DNA from: Pedobacter foliorum
Lineage (GTDB): Bacteria; Bacteroidota; Bacteroidia; Sphingobacteriales; Sphingobacteriaceae
Length of the DNA stretch: 64,000 bases
Assembly (NCBI RefSeq): GCF_013266735.1
Contig: NZ_JABSNU010000008.1
Coordinates: 1-64,000 of the forward strand
Reading direction: 5' to 3'
Shown: positions 36,214 to 45,614 of the stretch, piece by piece
Position numbering within the stretch: position 1 is the stretch's first letter
Layout: each line of letters opens with the position of its first letter
Translations under genes and position numbers: made by a program
The notes under the pieces: generated by a model
Database searches by the model: none
What the model saw: only the letters and a program-made list of their open reading frames with translations
Told to the model about the DNA's origin: nothing

Positions 36214-38622
36214 ATGTTGTTACAGTACCTGGCATTCTGGCTTTGGGATTTTTTAGGGCATTTGCATCCATTGGCAGTGCATTTTCCTGTTGCCTTGCTT
36301 TTATTTGCTGCTATACTGGAGTTATTCACTCTAAAAAACTTTAACTCAAAACTCCGACACGGTATTGATGCTTTAATTATAGCAGGATCACTTGCTGGAA
36401 TAATTTCTGCTGTTCTAGGCTGGTTGCTGTATAAAAATGGCGATTATAGTGGTAATGTGTTGACATTACACCAATGGATTGGATTTACAACCGCTGCTCT
36501 TGGTGTATTAACCCTAATTTCTCTTTATCAGATTCGCAAAAAGGATAAGTTTAAGCAAATTATTGTTTATCGCGGACTGCTGTTTTTTACCGCTATTGGT
36601 GTTTCTGTAGCAGGGCACTTTGGTGCTAATTTAACGCACGGTGGCGATTTCCTCACCAGCACTTTGCCTTGGAGTAAGGATCATAAAGAAACTAAACCGA
36701 CTCAAAAGTTTGACTTTGTTGCTTTTAAAGCCAAAGCTGCCGATACGACTAAACTTGATAAAAAACAGGAGGTAGAATTAAGTACTGAAGTAAGAGCCAT
36801 ACTTGCTCATAATTGCTATAAATGCCATGGTGCAGAAAAAGTAAAAGGAGATTTAAGACTCGATGGCAAACATGTTGCCTTTAAAGGCGGTGAAAATGGC
36901 CCTGTTATTATCCCTGGAAAGCCAGAAGAAAGTGAATTGTATAAGCGTATTTCCCTTCCTGCCGATCATGAAGATATCATGCCATCTAAAGGAGGAAAGC
37001 TTTCGCAGAAGGACATAGATATAGTTCGCTTTTGGATAGCAAAAGGAGCACCTTGGCCAGAAGACGGCAGTAAAGCTACTGTTTTTAGAGTGGCTAAATT
37101 GGAACCCCGTAATCCGGTTCTTCCTGCAACTTCAAATAACCTGACAAACCCTGTCGATTTGTGGACAAATGACTATTTTAAAAAGAATAGAATATCGTGG
37201 CCGGCACTGGTAGATGACAAGATTTATCTGAGAAGAATATATCTAGATATCATAGGGTTGTTGCCTACACCGGCCGATCAGGATGCATTTTCGAAAGATA
37301 CCAGACCAAACAAAAGGGCTTTGTGGGTTAAAAAACTTTTAAGTCTTGACAATGATTATGCATTGCATTGGTTAAGTTTCTGGAATGATGCTTTAAGAAA
37401 CGATTACTCCGGAACGGGATACATTACCGGTGGTCGCTTTAACATTACAGATTGGTTATTTAAATCTCTCAAAGCAAACAAACCTTATGACCAGTTTGTA
37501 AAAGAGCTAATTAGTCCTACAGAACAATCAAAAGGATTTGTGGAAGGTATAAAATGGCGCGGCGTAGTTAATTCAAGTCAAAGAACCGAAATGCAGGCTG
37601 CCCAAAATGTTTCGCAGGTATTTTTAGGACTCAATTTAAAATGTGCTTCTTGTCACAACAGTTTTATCAGCGATTTAAAGTTGGAAGATGCCTATGCCTT
37701 TGCTAACATTTTTGCTGATACAACTCTGGAAATTAATCGTTGCGATAAACCTATAGGAAAATTTGTAGATGCGAGAATGCTTTGGAAAGAACTAGGTACT
37801 ATTGATGCTAAAGCATCTGTTGCAGAAAAGCGCAAACAACTAGCCGAAAATTTAGTGAGACCAGAAGATGGAAGACTTTATCGTACCATAGTAAACAGGG
37901 TATGGGCACAGTTAATGGGACGTGGTTTAGTTGAACCTGTTGATATTATGGACAATGAGCCATGGAGTCAGGATCTGCTCGATTGGATGGCGTTTAATTT
38001 TGTTGCCAAGAAAGCTGATTTAAAGGAATTGATCTATCAGATTGCCACCTCCAACACCTATCAGCTTCCTTCAATAGGCTTTAAGGAGGTTGCTATGGTT
38101 AATAATCCGAACTATAAATTTAAGGGAATGGTTCGTAAAAGAATGTCGGCGGAGCAGTTTACCGATGTAGTAAGTAGTGTGATCACACCCGTGTTTGTCG
38201 ATTCAAATTTGAGGTACAATCCTTTTGCAGAAGCTATTAAGGGTAAATTACAAGCAAAACCAACCTTTATCAGAGCTTCTTTAGTAGCAAATAATGGTTT
38301 TTTAACCGCTTTAGGTAGACCAAATAGAGAAACCGTTGCAACCAGCAGAGAGTCGCAGGCTAACTTATTACAGGCACTGGAGCTAACCAATGGCGTGATG
38401 TTTAATAATGTGTTAAAAACCGGAGCAGAGCGATGGAAAGCAAACTATCCGAACACTGATGTGCTCATCAAAGAAATTTACTTAAAAACTTTAGGTCGCG
38501 AACCTGCTGAAAATGAATTTAAAGTAGCCAAACAGGCGCTTGGTAAATCCCCGGATGTTGATGCGATTCAAGATTTATTCTGGGCTATTGTTTTACTGCC
38601 GGAATTTCAGATTATCTATTAA
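36214..38622 (+). CDS. planctomycete-type cytochrome c protein (DUF2231-PSCyt1-DUF1549-DUF1553)
   Basis: An 802-residue protein. The N-terminal part (1-150) is a DUF2231-like membrane domain with about four helices, beginning at HLHPLAVHFPVALLLF. A single-haem cytochrome domain follows (about 190-280) with CYKCH at 201-205 and a downstream Met (MPSKGGKLS) as likely ligand. DUF1549 (about 315-500) carries a second CASCH at 477-481. DUF1553 (about 540-800) ends the protein. This architecture was first described in Planctomycetes and recurs in Bacteroidota beside DUF1501 genes, as here. The function is unknown; an oxidative step in glycan catabolism has been suggested for some clusters. Confidence 0.88.
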   Translation: MLLQYLAFWLWDFLGHLHPLAVHFPVALLLFAAILELFTLKNFNSKLRHGIDALIIAGSLAGIISAVLGWLLYKNGDYSGNVLTLHQWIGFTTAALGVLTLISLYQIRKKDKFKQIIVYRGLLFFTAIGVSVAGHFGANLTHGGDFLTSTLPWSKDHKETKPTQKFDFVAFKAKAADTTKLDKKQEVELSTEVRAILAHNCYKCHGAEKVKGDLRLDGKHVAFKGGENGPVIIPGKPEESELYKRISLPADHEDIMPSKGGKLSQKDIDIVRFWIAKGAPWPEDGSKATVFRVAKLEPRNPVLPATSNNLTNPVDLWTNDYFKKNRISWPALVDDKIYLRRIYLDIIGLLPTPADQDAFSKDTRPNKRALWVKKLLSLDNDYALHWLSFWNDALRNDYSGTGYITGGRFNITDWLFKSLKANKPYDQFVKELISPTEQSKGFVEGIKWRGVVNSSQRTEMQAAQNVSQVFLGLNLKCASCHNSFISDLKLEDAYAFANIFADTTLEINRCDKPIGKFVDARMLWKELGTIDAKASVAEKRKQLAENLVRPEDGRLYRTIVNRVWAQLMGRGLVEPVDIMDNEPWSQDLLDWMAFNFVAKKADLKELIYQIATSNTYQLPSIGFKEVAMVNNPNYKFKGMVRKRMSAEQFTDVVSSVITPVFVDSNLRYNPFAEAIKGKLQAKPTFIRASLVANNGFLTALGRPNRETVATSRESQANLLQALELTNGVMFNNVLKTGAERWKANYPNTDVLIKEIYLKTLGREPAENEFKVAKQALGKSPDVDAIQDLFWAIVLLPEFQIIY

Positions 38623-38659
38623 CCCGAATTATGCTTAACTTAAATATAATCTTATAAAG

Positions 38660-40078
38660 ATGAGTTGGAATAGAAGAGATTTTTTAAAGAATACTAGTGC
38701 TGCAACTTTAGCTGCAATGGCTGCTGGTATTCCTCTAACCAATTTGCTATCCTCATGCATTGGCAAAAATAATACTTCAACTGCAGACACTGTTATTTTG
38801 CTGTGGATGGCAGGAGGTATGGCACATACAGATACCTTTGATCCAAAAAAATATACGCCGTTTACCAAAGGCATGCAGGCAAATAGTGTGTTAAGTACCT
38901 TTAAATCTGTGCCTACTATTTTAGATGGAATTAACTTTTCTGAAGGGCTAGAGTCTATCGGGAAAGTGATGGATAAGGGAACCTTGATCCGCTCATATAA
39001 GGCTGGCGATATGGGACATATTTTGCATTCCAGACATCAATATCATTGGCACACGTGTTATAAGCCACCTCAATCTGTTTCAGCTCCCCATCTTGGATCC
39101 TGGATCGCTAAAGAGTTAGGTCCACTAAATCCGGTAATTCCAGCTTTTATAGATATAGGACAGCGATTTACACTAGGAGAGGGTGAAGAACTAAAGGCTT
39201 TTCACACTGCAGGTTTTTTAGGCAATGAATTTGGACCATTTTTAATTCCAGATCCTTCTGCCGGACTAGAAAGTGTGCAGCCGCCGGTAGGTATGTCGTC
39301 GAGCAGATTTGAAAAACGAAACAAACTATATTACGACCTGATCAGCAAAAGCCCATTGGGCGAATATGGTAGTGATTACCAAAAGGAATCCTTAAAAAGA
39401 TCAATGGAACAGGCTTATATCCTTTTAAAATCTCCAGAAGCCAAAGCTTTTGATTTGAGCCAGGAACCTAAGGAAAGCTATGATATTTATAACACAGGTA
39501 AGTTTGGATTAGGCTGCCTAATGGCACGCCGACTTGCAGAACAAGGAGCGCGTTTTATTAGTGTAACAACTGAATACGAGCCGTTTAAAGGTTGGGATAC
39601 TCATGATAATGGCTATACTCGCCTAATAGACATGAAAAAGCAGATAGATGGCCCGATAGCTCAGCTAATTAAAGATTTAGAGAAGAGTGGTCGGTTAGAT
39701 CGCACTCTTGTAATTCTTGCCAGTGAATTTAGTAGAGATATGATGGTCGAAGGCCGTCCGGACGCTAAAGTACAGGAACAAGTAGAACAACCTGATGTCA
39801 TTCAGGATATAAAAAACTATGGTATGCACCGTCATTTTACTGAAGGGGGATCGATGCTGATGTTTGGTGGAGGGATAAAAAAGGGGAGTGTATACGGCAA
39901 AACGGCTGATGAAAGGCCATGTAAAACGATAGAAAACCCTATAGTGATAGACCAGGTTCATCAAACCATTTATCATGCACTTGGTATTTCGCCGGATACT
40001 AATTATTTGGTGGAAAAAAGGCCGTTTTATACTACGCCTGATGGGTTGGGTAAGCCAGTATTGGATTTATTCGCTTAA
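38660..40078 (+). CDS. DUF1501 family exported protein (Tat signal)
   Basis: A 472-residue protein with a twin-arginine signal (SWNRRDFLKNTSAATLAAMA). It belongs to DUF1501, a family of the alkaline-phosphatase/sulfatase fold. The N-terminal block ADTVILLWMAGGMAHTDTFD and the later WDTHDNGYTRLIDMKKQID and LVILASEFSRDMMVEG match the family. The presence of a signal for folded-protein export suggests a cofactor. It lies 37 bp after the PSCyt gene and the two are a recurring pair. Enzymatic activity has not been established for the family. Confidence 0.9.
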   Translation: MSWNRRDFLKNTSAATLAAMAAGIPLTNLLSSCIGKNNTSTADTVILLWMAGGMAHTDTFDPKKYTPFTKGMQANSVLSTFKSVPTILDGINFSEGLESIGKVMDKGTLIRSYKAGDMGHILHSRHQYHWHTCYKPPQSVSAPHLGSWIAKELGPLNPVIPAFIDIGQRFTLGEGEELKAFHTAGFLGNEFGPFLIPDPSAGLESVQPPVGMSSSRFEKRNKLYYDLISKSPLGEYGSDYQKESLKRSMEQAYILLKSPEAKAFDLSQEPKESYDIYNTGKFGLGCLMARRLAEQGARFISVTTEYEPFKGWDTHDNGYTRLIDMKKQIDGPIAQLIKDLEKSGRLDRTLVILASEFSRDMMVEGRPDAKVQEQVEQPDVIQDIKNYGMHRHFTEGGSMLMFGGGIKKGSVYGKTADERPCKTIENPIVIDQVHQTIYHALGISPDTNYLVEKRPFYTTPDGLGKPVLDLFA

Positions 40079-40195
40079 TTGATATTTAATAAGAGAATAA
40101 TCTGTAATTACATTGGGCGTTAACAGTGGCTTTGAATAGAGGATAGTCCTATCAGTCTCTGACCTGAGTCCGAGTTGAGTCTGACAAATTATATA

Positions 40196-40316
40196 CGATG
40201 AGCATACTCATCGTCATTCTGAATTTATTTCAGAATCTCATATTTACTATTCAAAACCTGCTTAAACGAGGTCCTGATACCGGCCTTCGCCGGCATGACG
40301 AATTCAGGATGACGAG
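40196..40316. repeat. REP-like intergenic element 2
   Basis: Lies in the 316-bp gap after the DUF1501 gene, which otherwise holds only the terminator at 40344. The left arm is CGTCATTCTGAATTTATTTC (40212-40231), continuing to 40239. The right arm (40268-40316) contains a hairpin ACCGGCCTTCGCCGG and ends TTCAGGATGACGAG. A short stem CGATGAG-CATA-CTCATCG (40196-40213) borders it. It shares the CGTCAT/CTGAA arms with elements 1, 3 and 4. Confidence 0.7.
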
Positions 40317-40343
40317 GCTTTACTTTTTGGGATATTCCCAATA

Positions 40344-40382
40344 AAAAACGCCCTGTTTGTAGTTAGCAAACAGGGCGTTTTT
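40344..40382. terminator. strong terminator
   Basis: AAAAACGCCCTGTTTG, loop TAGTTAG, CAAACAGGGCGTTTTT: a 16-bp perfect stem with A and T runs. It sits 13 bp after the minus-strand DUF3276 stop and can serve both the convergent DUF1501 gene and DUF3276. Confidence 0.9.
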
Positions 40383-40394
40383 CTATTATTTTTC

Positions 40395-40724
40395 TTAAAA
40401 TGAAAAGTCGTCGTTTTGAACTCGCGTTCCGGCTCCTTCGTGGTTCTCAGAGTATTCATAACGTTTTTCTACCACATCCTGATGACTTTTAATGTAATCA
40501 ACAGTCTCATTTAATCCTTCAGCAAATTTCTCGAAATCCTCTTTGTATAAAAAGATTTTGTGTTTTACAAAAACGCCATCTTCAAGTCTTTTTTTACTTT
40601 CGGTTAAGGTTAAGTAGTAATCTCCTGATCTTGTTGCTTTTACGTCGAAAAAATAAGTTCTTTTACCAGCTCTTACTTTCTTTGAAAAAACCTCTTCTCT
40701 CTCTTTGTTGTCAAATTCTCCCAT
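40395..40724 (-). CDS. DUF3276 family PUR-like nucleic acid-binding protein
   Basis: A 109-residue soluble protein of the DUF3276 family, related in fold to the PUR-alpha nucleic acid-binding repeat. Residues 8-75 hold the beta-beta-beta-alpha element (EEVFSKKVRAGKRTYFFDVK, then SGDYYLTLTESKK). The start at 40724 (MGEFDNKEREEV) is chosen because the 18 residues upstream look non-conserved. Family members in Bacteroidota bind single-stranded nucleic acid. The exact role is unknown. It ends with an acidic, disordered tail. Confidence 0.88.
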   Translation of the reverse strand: MGEFDNKEREEVFSKKVRAGKRTYFFDVKATRSGDYYLTLTESKKRLEDGVFVKHKIFLYKEDFEKFAEGLNETVDYIKSHQDVVEKRYEYSENHEGAGTRVQNDDFSF

Positions 40725-40793
40725 GGTTGCTATAGCTCTTGGTTTTGGTTCGGGTAAATATAAAGGAATAATTACCAAAGTTCAAAATAGAAA

Positions 40794-42584
40794 TTACACA
40801 GATTGACTTTCTTCCTCAAGTAATTGGTTCTGATACATTTCTGCATAAGCACCACCTTTTTGTAATAATTCGTTATGTGTACCGTGTTCAATGATCTGAC
40901 CATCATCAAGAACTAAGATTTTGTCAGCATTTTTTATAGTAGAAATTCGGTGGGCAATAAGGATACTGGTCTTGTCATTCATGATTCTACCTAGATTATT
41001 TAGAATCTCTTCTTCAGTTCTGGTATCAACGGCAGAAAGACAATCATCAAATATCAGAATCTTTGGCTCTTTAATCAATGCACGGGCAATAGAAACACGC
41101 TGTTTTTGTCCACCAGACAAAGTAATACCTCTTTCTCCGAGCATGGTTTCGAATTTAAGCTCAAAGTCGATGATGTTGTGATAAACGGCTGCGTTTCTTG
41201 CTGCGGTTTCAACCTCTTGATCATTAACTGCATCAAGACCAAAGGCAATGTTGTTTTTTATCGTGTCAGAAAACAAAAATACCTCCTGTGGCACAAATCC
41301 TATCTGGTTACGATAATCTTGCAAATTAAGGTCTTTTAAGGCCTTGTCGTCAATTACTATTTTTCCTCCGTCTACATCATACATTCTCATGAGTAGATTG
41401 GCTAGGGTAGATTTTCCAGATCCTGTACGGCCAATAATTGCCACAAATTGTCCCTGCTCAATTTCAAAGCTTACATTTTTTAAAGCTGTGATGCCGGTAT
41501 CCGGATAGGTGAAACTTACATTTTCGAACTTGATATTCCCATTTATGGCTCTTTTTTCCTGAGTATTGGAGGTAATATCTGGTTTGAGTTGTAAAAACTC
41601 GTTAATTCTTTTTTGCGATGCAGATGCCCTCTGTATCAAGGTGGTTACCCATCCAAGCATGGAGACAGGAAAGGTAAGCTGATTAACATATACAATAAAC
41701 TCAGCTATATTTCCGGGTGTTATCGATCCGTCAATTACTTGCTTCCCACCAACATAGATGGTGAGGATAGTACTTAAACCTACCAATAGGAGCATTGTCG
41801 GATAAAACAGCGCTTGTACTTTAACCAAGCTCATTGCACTATTCTTATAACCCTCGCTCTCAGCAGCAAAAACTTTTTTGGTATGTCCTTCACGGACATA
41901 GGATTTTATTACTCTGATACCCGAAAATCGTTCTTGTACAAAACTCGATAAATTTGAAAGTTGCTCTTGTATCTGCTCACTTTTGTGGTTGATAAGCGTA
42001 TTTACATAATAAATGATGATAACCAATGCTGGTAAAGGGAGCAAACAAAAGATAGCTAATGTGGCATTAACAGAGAACATCGCATAAATAACCAGTAAAA
42101 AAAGAACTCCGGTATTTATAGCGTACATAATTGCAGGCCCCACATACATTCTAACCCTGTTCACATCTTCAGTTGCTCGGTTCATCAAATCGCCTGTATT
42201 ATTTCTGCGATAAAAGCCTAGACTGAGTTCTTGATAATGGGCATAAATTTCATTCTTCATGTCGTACTCAATATGTCTCGACATGAGAATTATCGTTTGT
42301 CGCATAAAGAAAAGGAACAGCCCCCTTAGCAAATAAAGTACTAAAACAAGAGCACCAAAATACAATAAACTGTAAGAGAAAATGTCGTATATAATTTCAC
42401 GACGCTCAAATCCATTAAATAAGCTGTAAATCTGGATGTTTTCGGTAATTAAATTGAAGGCGTGACCAATAACCTGAGCTGGGATTACACCAAAAATATT
42501 TGATATAACCACAAAGAAAACTCCTGGAATAATCCACCATTTATATTTATAAAAGTACTTGTTTAAAAACCGAAGATGTTTCAT
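40794..42584 (-). CDS. ABC transporter, fused permease-ATPase (MsbA-like)
   Basis: A 596-residue half-transporter of the exporter type: six membrane helices in residues 15-310, followed by a nucleotide-binding domain. Walker A is GRTGSGKST at 385-393. The LSGGQ signature and the Walker B LIFDDCLSAVD follow. The H-loop lies in LIAHRIST. Likely a homodimeric lipid or drug exporter. A name such as msbA is not assigned because sequence alone does not separate it from multidrug exporters. It ends 69 bp from DUF3276 on the same strand. Confidence 0.92.
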   Translation of the reverse strand: MKHLRFLNKYFYKYKWWIIPGVFFVVISNIFGVIPAQVIGHAFNLITENIQIYSLFNGFERREIIYDIFSYSLLYFGALVLVLYLLRGLFLFFMRQTIILMSRHIEYDMKNEIYAHYQELSLGFYRRNNTGDLMNRATEDVNRVRMYVGPAIMYAINTGVLFLLVIYAMFSVNATLAIFCLLPLPALVIIIYYVNTLINHKSEQIQEQLSNLSSFVQERFSGIRVIKSYVREGHTKKVFAAESEGYKNSAMSLVKVQALFYPTMLLLVGLSTILTIYVGGKQVIDGSITPGNIAEFIVYVNQLTFPVSMLGWVTTLIQRASASQKRINEFLQLKPDITSNTQEKRAINGNIKFENVSFTYPDTGITALKNVSFEIEQGQFVAIIGRTGSGKSTLANLLMRMYDVDGGKIVIDDKALKDLNLQDYRNQIGFVPQEVFLFSDTIKNNIAFGLDAVNDQEVETAARNAAVYHNIIDFELKFETMLGERGITLSGGQKQRVSIARALIKEPKILIFDDCLSAVDTRTEEEILNNLGRIMNDKTSILIAHRISTIKNADKILVLDDGQIIEHGTHNELLQKGGAYAEMYQNQLLEEESQSV

Positions 42585-42662
42585 GAGCAGGTAAAGTTAG
42601 CCAAATGGTGATAATTTTTTCAAAGACTTTAGTTAAAACAATGTAAATAATGTTTTTTTGAC

Positions 42663-42670
42663 TAGTTTTG
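42663..42670 (+). promoter_or_regulatory. candidate -7 box for the dehydrogenase-like gene
   Basis: TAGTTTTG fits TAnnTTTG, 25 bp before the ATG at 42696. No good -33 TTG at the proper spacing. Confidence 0.4.
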
Positions 42671-42695
42671 CGGCTTATCTGATAAACAAAATTAT

Positions 42696-43784
42696 ATGTC
42701 TGGTAATAGTTCTATCGTAAATTCCGTTTTAGATCAAATTGGTGCCTCTGGGCATAAAAAGGTTGTTTATTGTAATGATCCCGATACCGGTCTGAGAGCG
42801 ATTATTGCTATTCATGATACTACATTGGGCCCTGCAATAGGTGGAACAAGGATGTGGAATTATGCTACCGAGGCCGAAGCTCTTGAAGATGTGCTTCGAT
42901 TATCGAGGGCAATGACATATAAAGCAGCCATTACCGGCCTTAATTTGGGCGGGGGTAATGCGGTAATCATTGGCGATTCTTACAAAGGGAAATCTGAAGC
43001 CATGATGCGTAGCTATGGTAGATTCATTAAAAACCTAAACGGAGAATTTATTACTGCCGAAGATGTTGGTACCAACACAAGGGATATGGAATATATCCAG
43101 ATGGAAACCAAACATGTTACAGGAGTTCCTGAGTCATTGGGAGGAGCCGGGAATCCTGCGCCAACAACAGCTAAAGGTGTGTTTTTAGGTATTAAAGCTT
43201 GTGTTAAAGAAGTTTTTGGTACTGATATGCTTGCTGGTCGTTCGGTAGTAGTGCAAGGTATTGGTAATGTTGGAGAACATTTGGTTGAATTGCTTAGAGC
43301 TGAAAATGTAGAAGTTTACATCAGCGATATCAATGAAGATCGTTTGCAGCATGTAGCCCGTACTTATAAAGCTAAGCCAATCTCTGCAGATAAAATTTTT
43401 GGTTTAAATGCCGATATTTACGCTCCTTGCGCTCTTGGTGCAACCGTAAATTCTAAAACCATTGAAAAAATGAAGTTTGCTATCATTGCAGGTTCTGCTA
43501 ACAATCAGCTAGCTGATGAGCAGGTGCATGGTAAATTACTTTTAGATAAAGGGATTTTGTTTGCTCCCGATTATCTGATCAATGCAGGCGGTTTAATCAG
43601 CTGTTACTCTGAGCTTACAGGGTATGGTAAAAAACGTACCATGCAACTTACAGAGAACATTTACAATGCTACACGTGATGTAATTAAAATGTCTAAGAAG
43701 GATAATATCCCGACTATATGGGCAGCTAATCGCATTGCAGAACAAAGAATAATAGATATAAAGAAAATAAAATCATCATTTTAA
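42696..43784 (+). CDS. Glu/Leu/Phe/Val dehydrogenase family protein, catalytic Lys replaced by Asn
   Basis: A 362-residue protein of the leucine dehydrogenase type (cytoplasmic, NAD-dependent oxidative deamination of branched-chain amino acids). The Rossmann motif GIGNVG and the block GPAIGGTRMW are present. Lys76 (MTYK) and Asp123 (TAEDVGT) match the usual substrate-binding and catalytic positions. The second lysine, expected in GGGK, is Asn88 (GLNLGGGNAVI; codon AAT at 42957-42959). In leucine dehydrogenases this Lys is catalytic, so activity may be altered or absent, or the variant may be normal in this group. It precedes nusB by 33 bp. Confidence 0.85.
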   Translation: MSGNSSIVNSVLDQIGASGHKKVVYCNDPDTGLRAIIAIHDTTLGPAIGGTRMWNYATEAEALEDVLRLSRAMTYKAAITGLNLGGGNAVIIGDSYKGKSEAMMRSYGRFIKNLNGEFITAEDVGTNTRDMEYIQMETKHVTGVPESLGGAGNPAPTTAKGVFLGIKACVKEVFGTDMLAGRSVVVQGIGNVGEHLVELLRAENVEVYISDINEDRLQHVARTYKAKPISADKIFGLNADIYAPCALGATVNSKTIEKMKFAIIAGSANNQLADEQVHGKLLLDKGILFAPDYLINAGGLISCYSELTGYGKKRTMQLTENIYNATRDVIKMSKKDNIPTIWAANRIAEQRIIDIKKIKSSF

Positions 43785-43817
43785 TAAACAGGTAATTTAC
43801 CACTCGTTCTTACATTC

Positions 43818-44768
43818 ATGTTAAACAGAAGGCACTTAAGAATTAAAGCTTTGCAAAATATATTTGCTTGGCACATGACAGACAAAAGAGATTTAGCTTC
43901 ATCTAAGAAGGCTCTTATGCACAGTATTGATAATGTATATGAAATGTACATTTGGATGCTTTCTCTATTAGTAGAGGTTACGGAATATACCGGTGTTGAT
44001 GCATTGGAAAGGGCTAATAAGCACCTACCTACCGCAGATGACCTTAATCCGAACCTAAAATTGCTGAACAATACGTTCGCCATTACGTTAAAGAATAATC
44101 CTGATTTCATTGCTGCTGTAAACAAATACAAAATCAACTGGATGTCAGATCCGGAATTTGTAAAAGCAATTTTCAATACTTTGAAAGTTACTCCAGAGTA
44201 CACCGCATATCTTGCCGATCAGGATAATAGTCTGGAAGAATCTAAAACAATCATCAAATTTATCTTTAGAAAAATCATTCTAAAAAGCCACAATATTATA
44301 CAGGCTTTTGAGGATAAATTTATCAACTGGTCTGTTGATAAAGAGGTGATGCAGGGTATGGTTGCTAAAACTATCAAAAATTTTACATCAGAAGATGCAT
44401 TCGCAAACAAGCTTACTCCAATTAGTCAGGATTGGGAAGAGGATAGCAAATTTGTTGAAGATTTGTTTATCTATACGCTTAGGAATGATAAAGATTATCA
44501 GGCACTTATTGCAGAACGTACCAAAAACTGGGAGTCGGAGCGTATTGCTTTGATGGATACTATTTTGATGAAAATGGCGATTTGCGAACTGCTAAATTTC
44601 CCATCAATTCCAGTTAAGGTAACTATTAATGAATATCTTGATTTATCAAAAGATTACAGTACGCCGAAAAGTAATTCATTTATTAACGGTATCTTGGATA
44701 AAATTATGGGCGACCTTAAAAGAACAAATAGCATTACTAAAATTGGTCGTGGACTTATAGAAGAATAA
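43818..44768 (+). CDS. nusB: transcription antitermination factor NusB, extended
   Basis: A 316-residue protein whose C-terminal part (about 180-305) has the NusB helical fold, including LMDTILMKMAICELLNFPSI and PVKVTINEYLDLSKDYSTPK. The N-terminus also begins with the NusB-like MLNRRHLRIKALQNIFAWHM. Bacterial NusB is usually about 140-160 residues, and the long form is normal in Bacteroidota. It binds boxA RNA in rRNA antitermination. It heads a conserved group with DUF1573, yajC, ybbR and coaE; the DUF1573 gene is 6 bp away. Confidence 0.88.
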   Translation: MLNRRHLRIKALQNIFAWHMTDKRDLASSKKALMHSIDNVYEMYIWMLSLLVEVTEYTGVDALERANKHLPTADDLNPNLKLLNNTFAITLKNNPDFIAAVNKYKINWMSDPEFVKAIFNTLKVTPEYTAYLADQDNSLEESKTIIKFIFRKIILKSHNIIQAFEDKFINWSVDKEVMQGMVAKTIKNFTSEDAFANKLTPISQDWEEDSKFVEDLFIYTLRNDKDYQALIAERTKNWESERIALMDTILMKMAICELLNFPSIPVKVTINEYLDLSKDYSTPKSNSFINGILDKIMGDLKRTNSITKIGRGLIEE

Positions 44769-44774
44769 ATATTT

Positions 44775-45245
44775 ATGAAGAAAATCTTGTTACTTGCAGC
44801 AGTTGCTTTAACATTAGCATCATGCCAATCTAAAACTAACAAAAACACTGATGCGACAACACCTGTTATTGATACTGCAGAAGCTGCAGCGAAAGCAGAC
44901 TCTATTAAAGCAGCAGAAATACGTAAGGTAGATGGACCGGTATTAACTTTTGAAACTACCAATTATCACTTTGGTACAATAGAAAAGGGTGAAAAGGTTT
45001 CTTATAGTTTCAAATTCAGAAATACAGGTAGGATGCCTTTGATAATTAAAGATGCTATTGCAACTTGCGGTTGTACTGTTCCTGAGGTGCCAAAAGAGCC
45101 AATTAAACCAGGGCAAGCTGGGGAGCTTAATGTAGTATTTAACAGTGCAGGTAAAACAGGCAGACAAGATAAAGTGGTTTCGGTTAGATCTAATGCACTT
45201 AACAGCGCAATTGAGCTACACTTAACAGGAGAGATTAAAGAATAA
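44775..45245 (+). CDS. DUF1573 family lipoprotein
   Basis: A 156-residue lipoprotein (signal MKKILLLAAVALTLASCQSK with lipobox LASC). After a Thr/Ala-rich linker comes the DUF1573 immunoglobulin-like domain (about 58-155) with the typical FGTIEKGEKVSYSFKFRNTG and a CGCTVPEVPKEPIKPGQ motif. Role unknown; the family is very common in Bacteroidota and often precedes yajC. It follows nusB by 6 bp and yajC starts 20 bp later. Confidence 0.9.
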   Translation: MKKILLLAAVALTLASCQSKTNKNTDATTPVIDTAEAAAKADSIKAAEIRKVDGPVLTFETTNYHFGTIEKGEKVSYSFKFRNTGRMPLIIKDAIATCGCTVPEVPKEPIKPGQAGELNVVFNSAGKTGRQDKVVSVRSNALNSAIELHLTGEIKE

Positions 45246-45265
45246 TAAATTTATAAAATAACAAT

Positions 45266-45598
45266 ATGATATCGACAATAATATTACAGGCTGCTGGTGG
45301 TAGCAGTATGTTAAGTACTTTAGTGCCAATGGTATTAATCATGGTAGTGTTTTACTTTTTCATGATCAGACCTCAGGTTAAAAAAGCCAAAGACCATAAA
45401 AAATTGGTTGAAGATTTGAAAAAAGGAGATAAAATCGTTACTACTGCAGGTATACATGGCAGAATTGTGGATATGAATGATACTACTTTCCTTATTGAAG
45501 TTGAAGGTGGTACAAAAATTCGTTTCGATAAAACTGCAATCTCTTTAGATGCTACAAAAGCTGCAGCCCCTAAAGCTGTTGACGCTCCAAAGGCATAA
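45266..45598 (+). CDS. yajC: preprotein translocase accessory subunit YajC
   Basis: A 110-residue single-pass inner-membrane protein of the SecDF-YajC complex. The transmembrane helix is at about residues 19-36 (LVPMVLIMVVFYFFMIRP), followed by the diagnostic MIRPQVKKAKDHKKLVEDLK and KGDKIVTTAGIHGRIV cytoplasmic motif. It helps SecDF drive protein export. The fused SecDF gene lies elsewhere in this window (62177). The gene ends at a strong terminator. Confidence 0.95.
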   Translation: MISTIILQAAGGSSMLSTLVPMVLIMVVFYFFMIRPQVKKAKDHKKLVEDLKKGDKIVTTAGIHGRIVDMNDTTFLIEVEGGTKIRFDKTAISLDATKAAAPKAVDAPKA

Positions 45599-45614
45599 CT
45601 TAAATAATGTTTTT

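Noticed and set aside
43781-44203. A 140-residue minus-strand frame over nusB
   Set aside because: Complement of the nusB coding region; composition is low-quality and no promoter or partner is visible.
43818-44768. NusB length (316 aa) as a gene fusion
   Set aside because: Long NusB forms are usual in Bacteroidota; no second known domain is visible.
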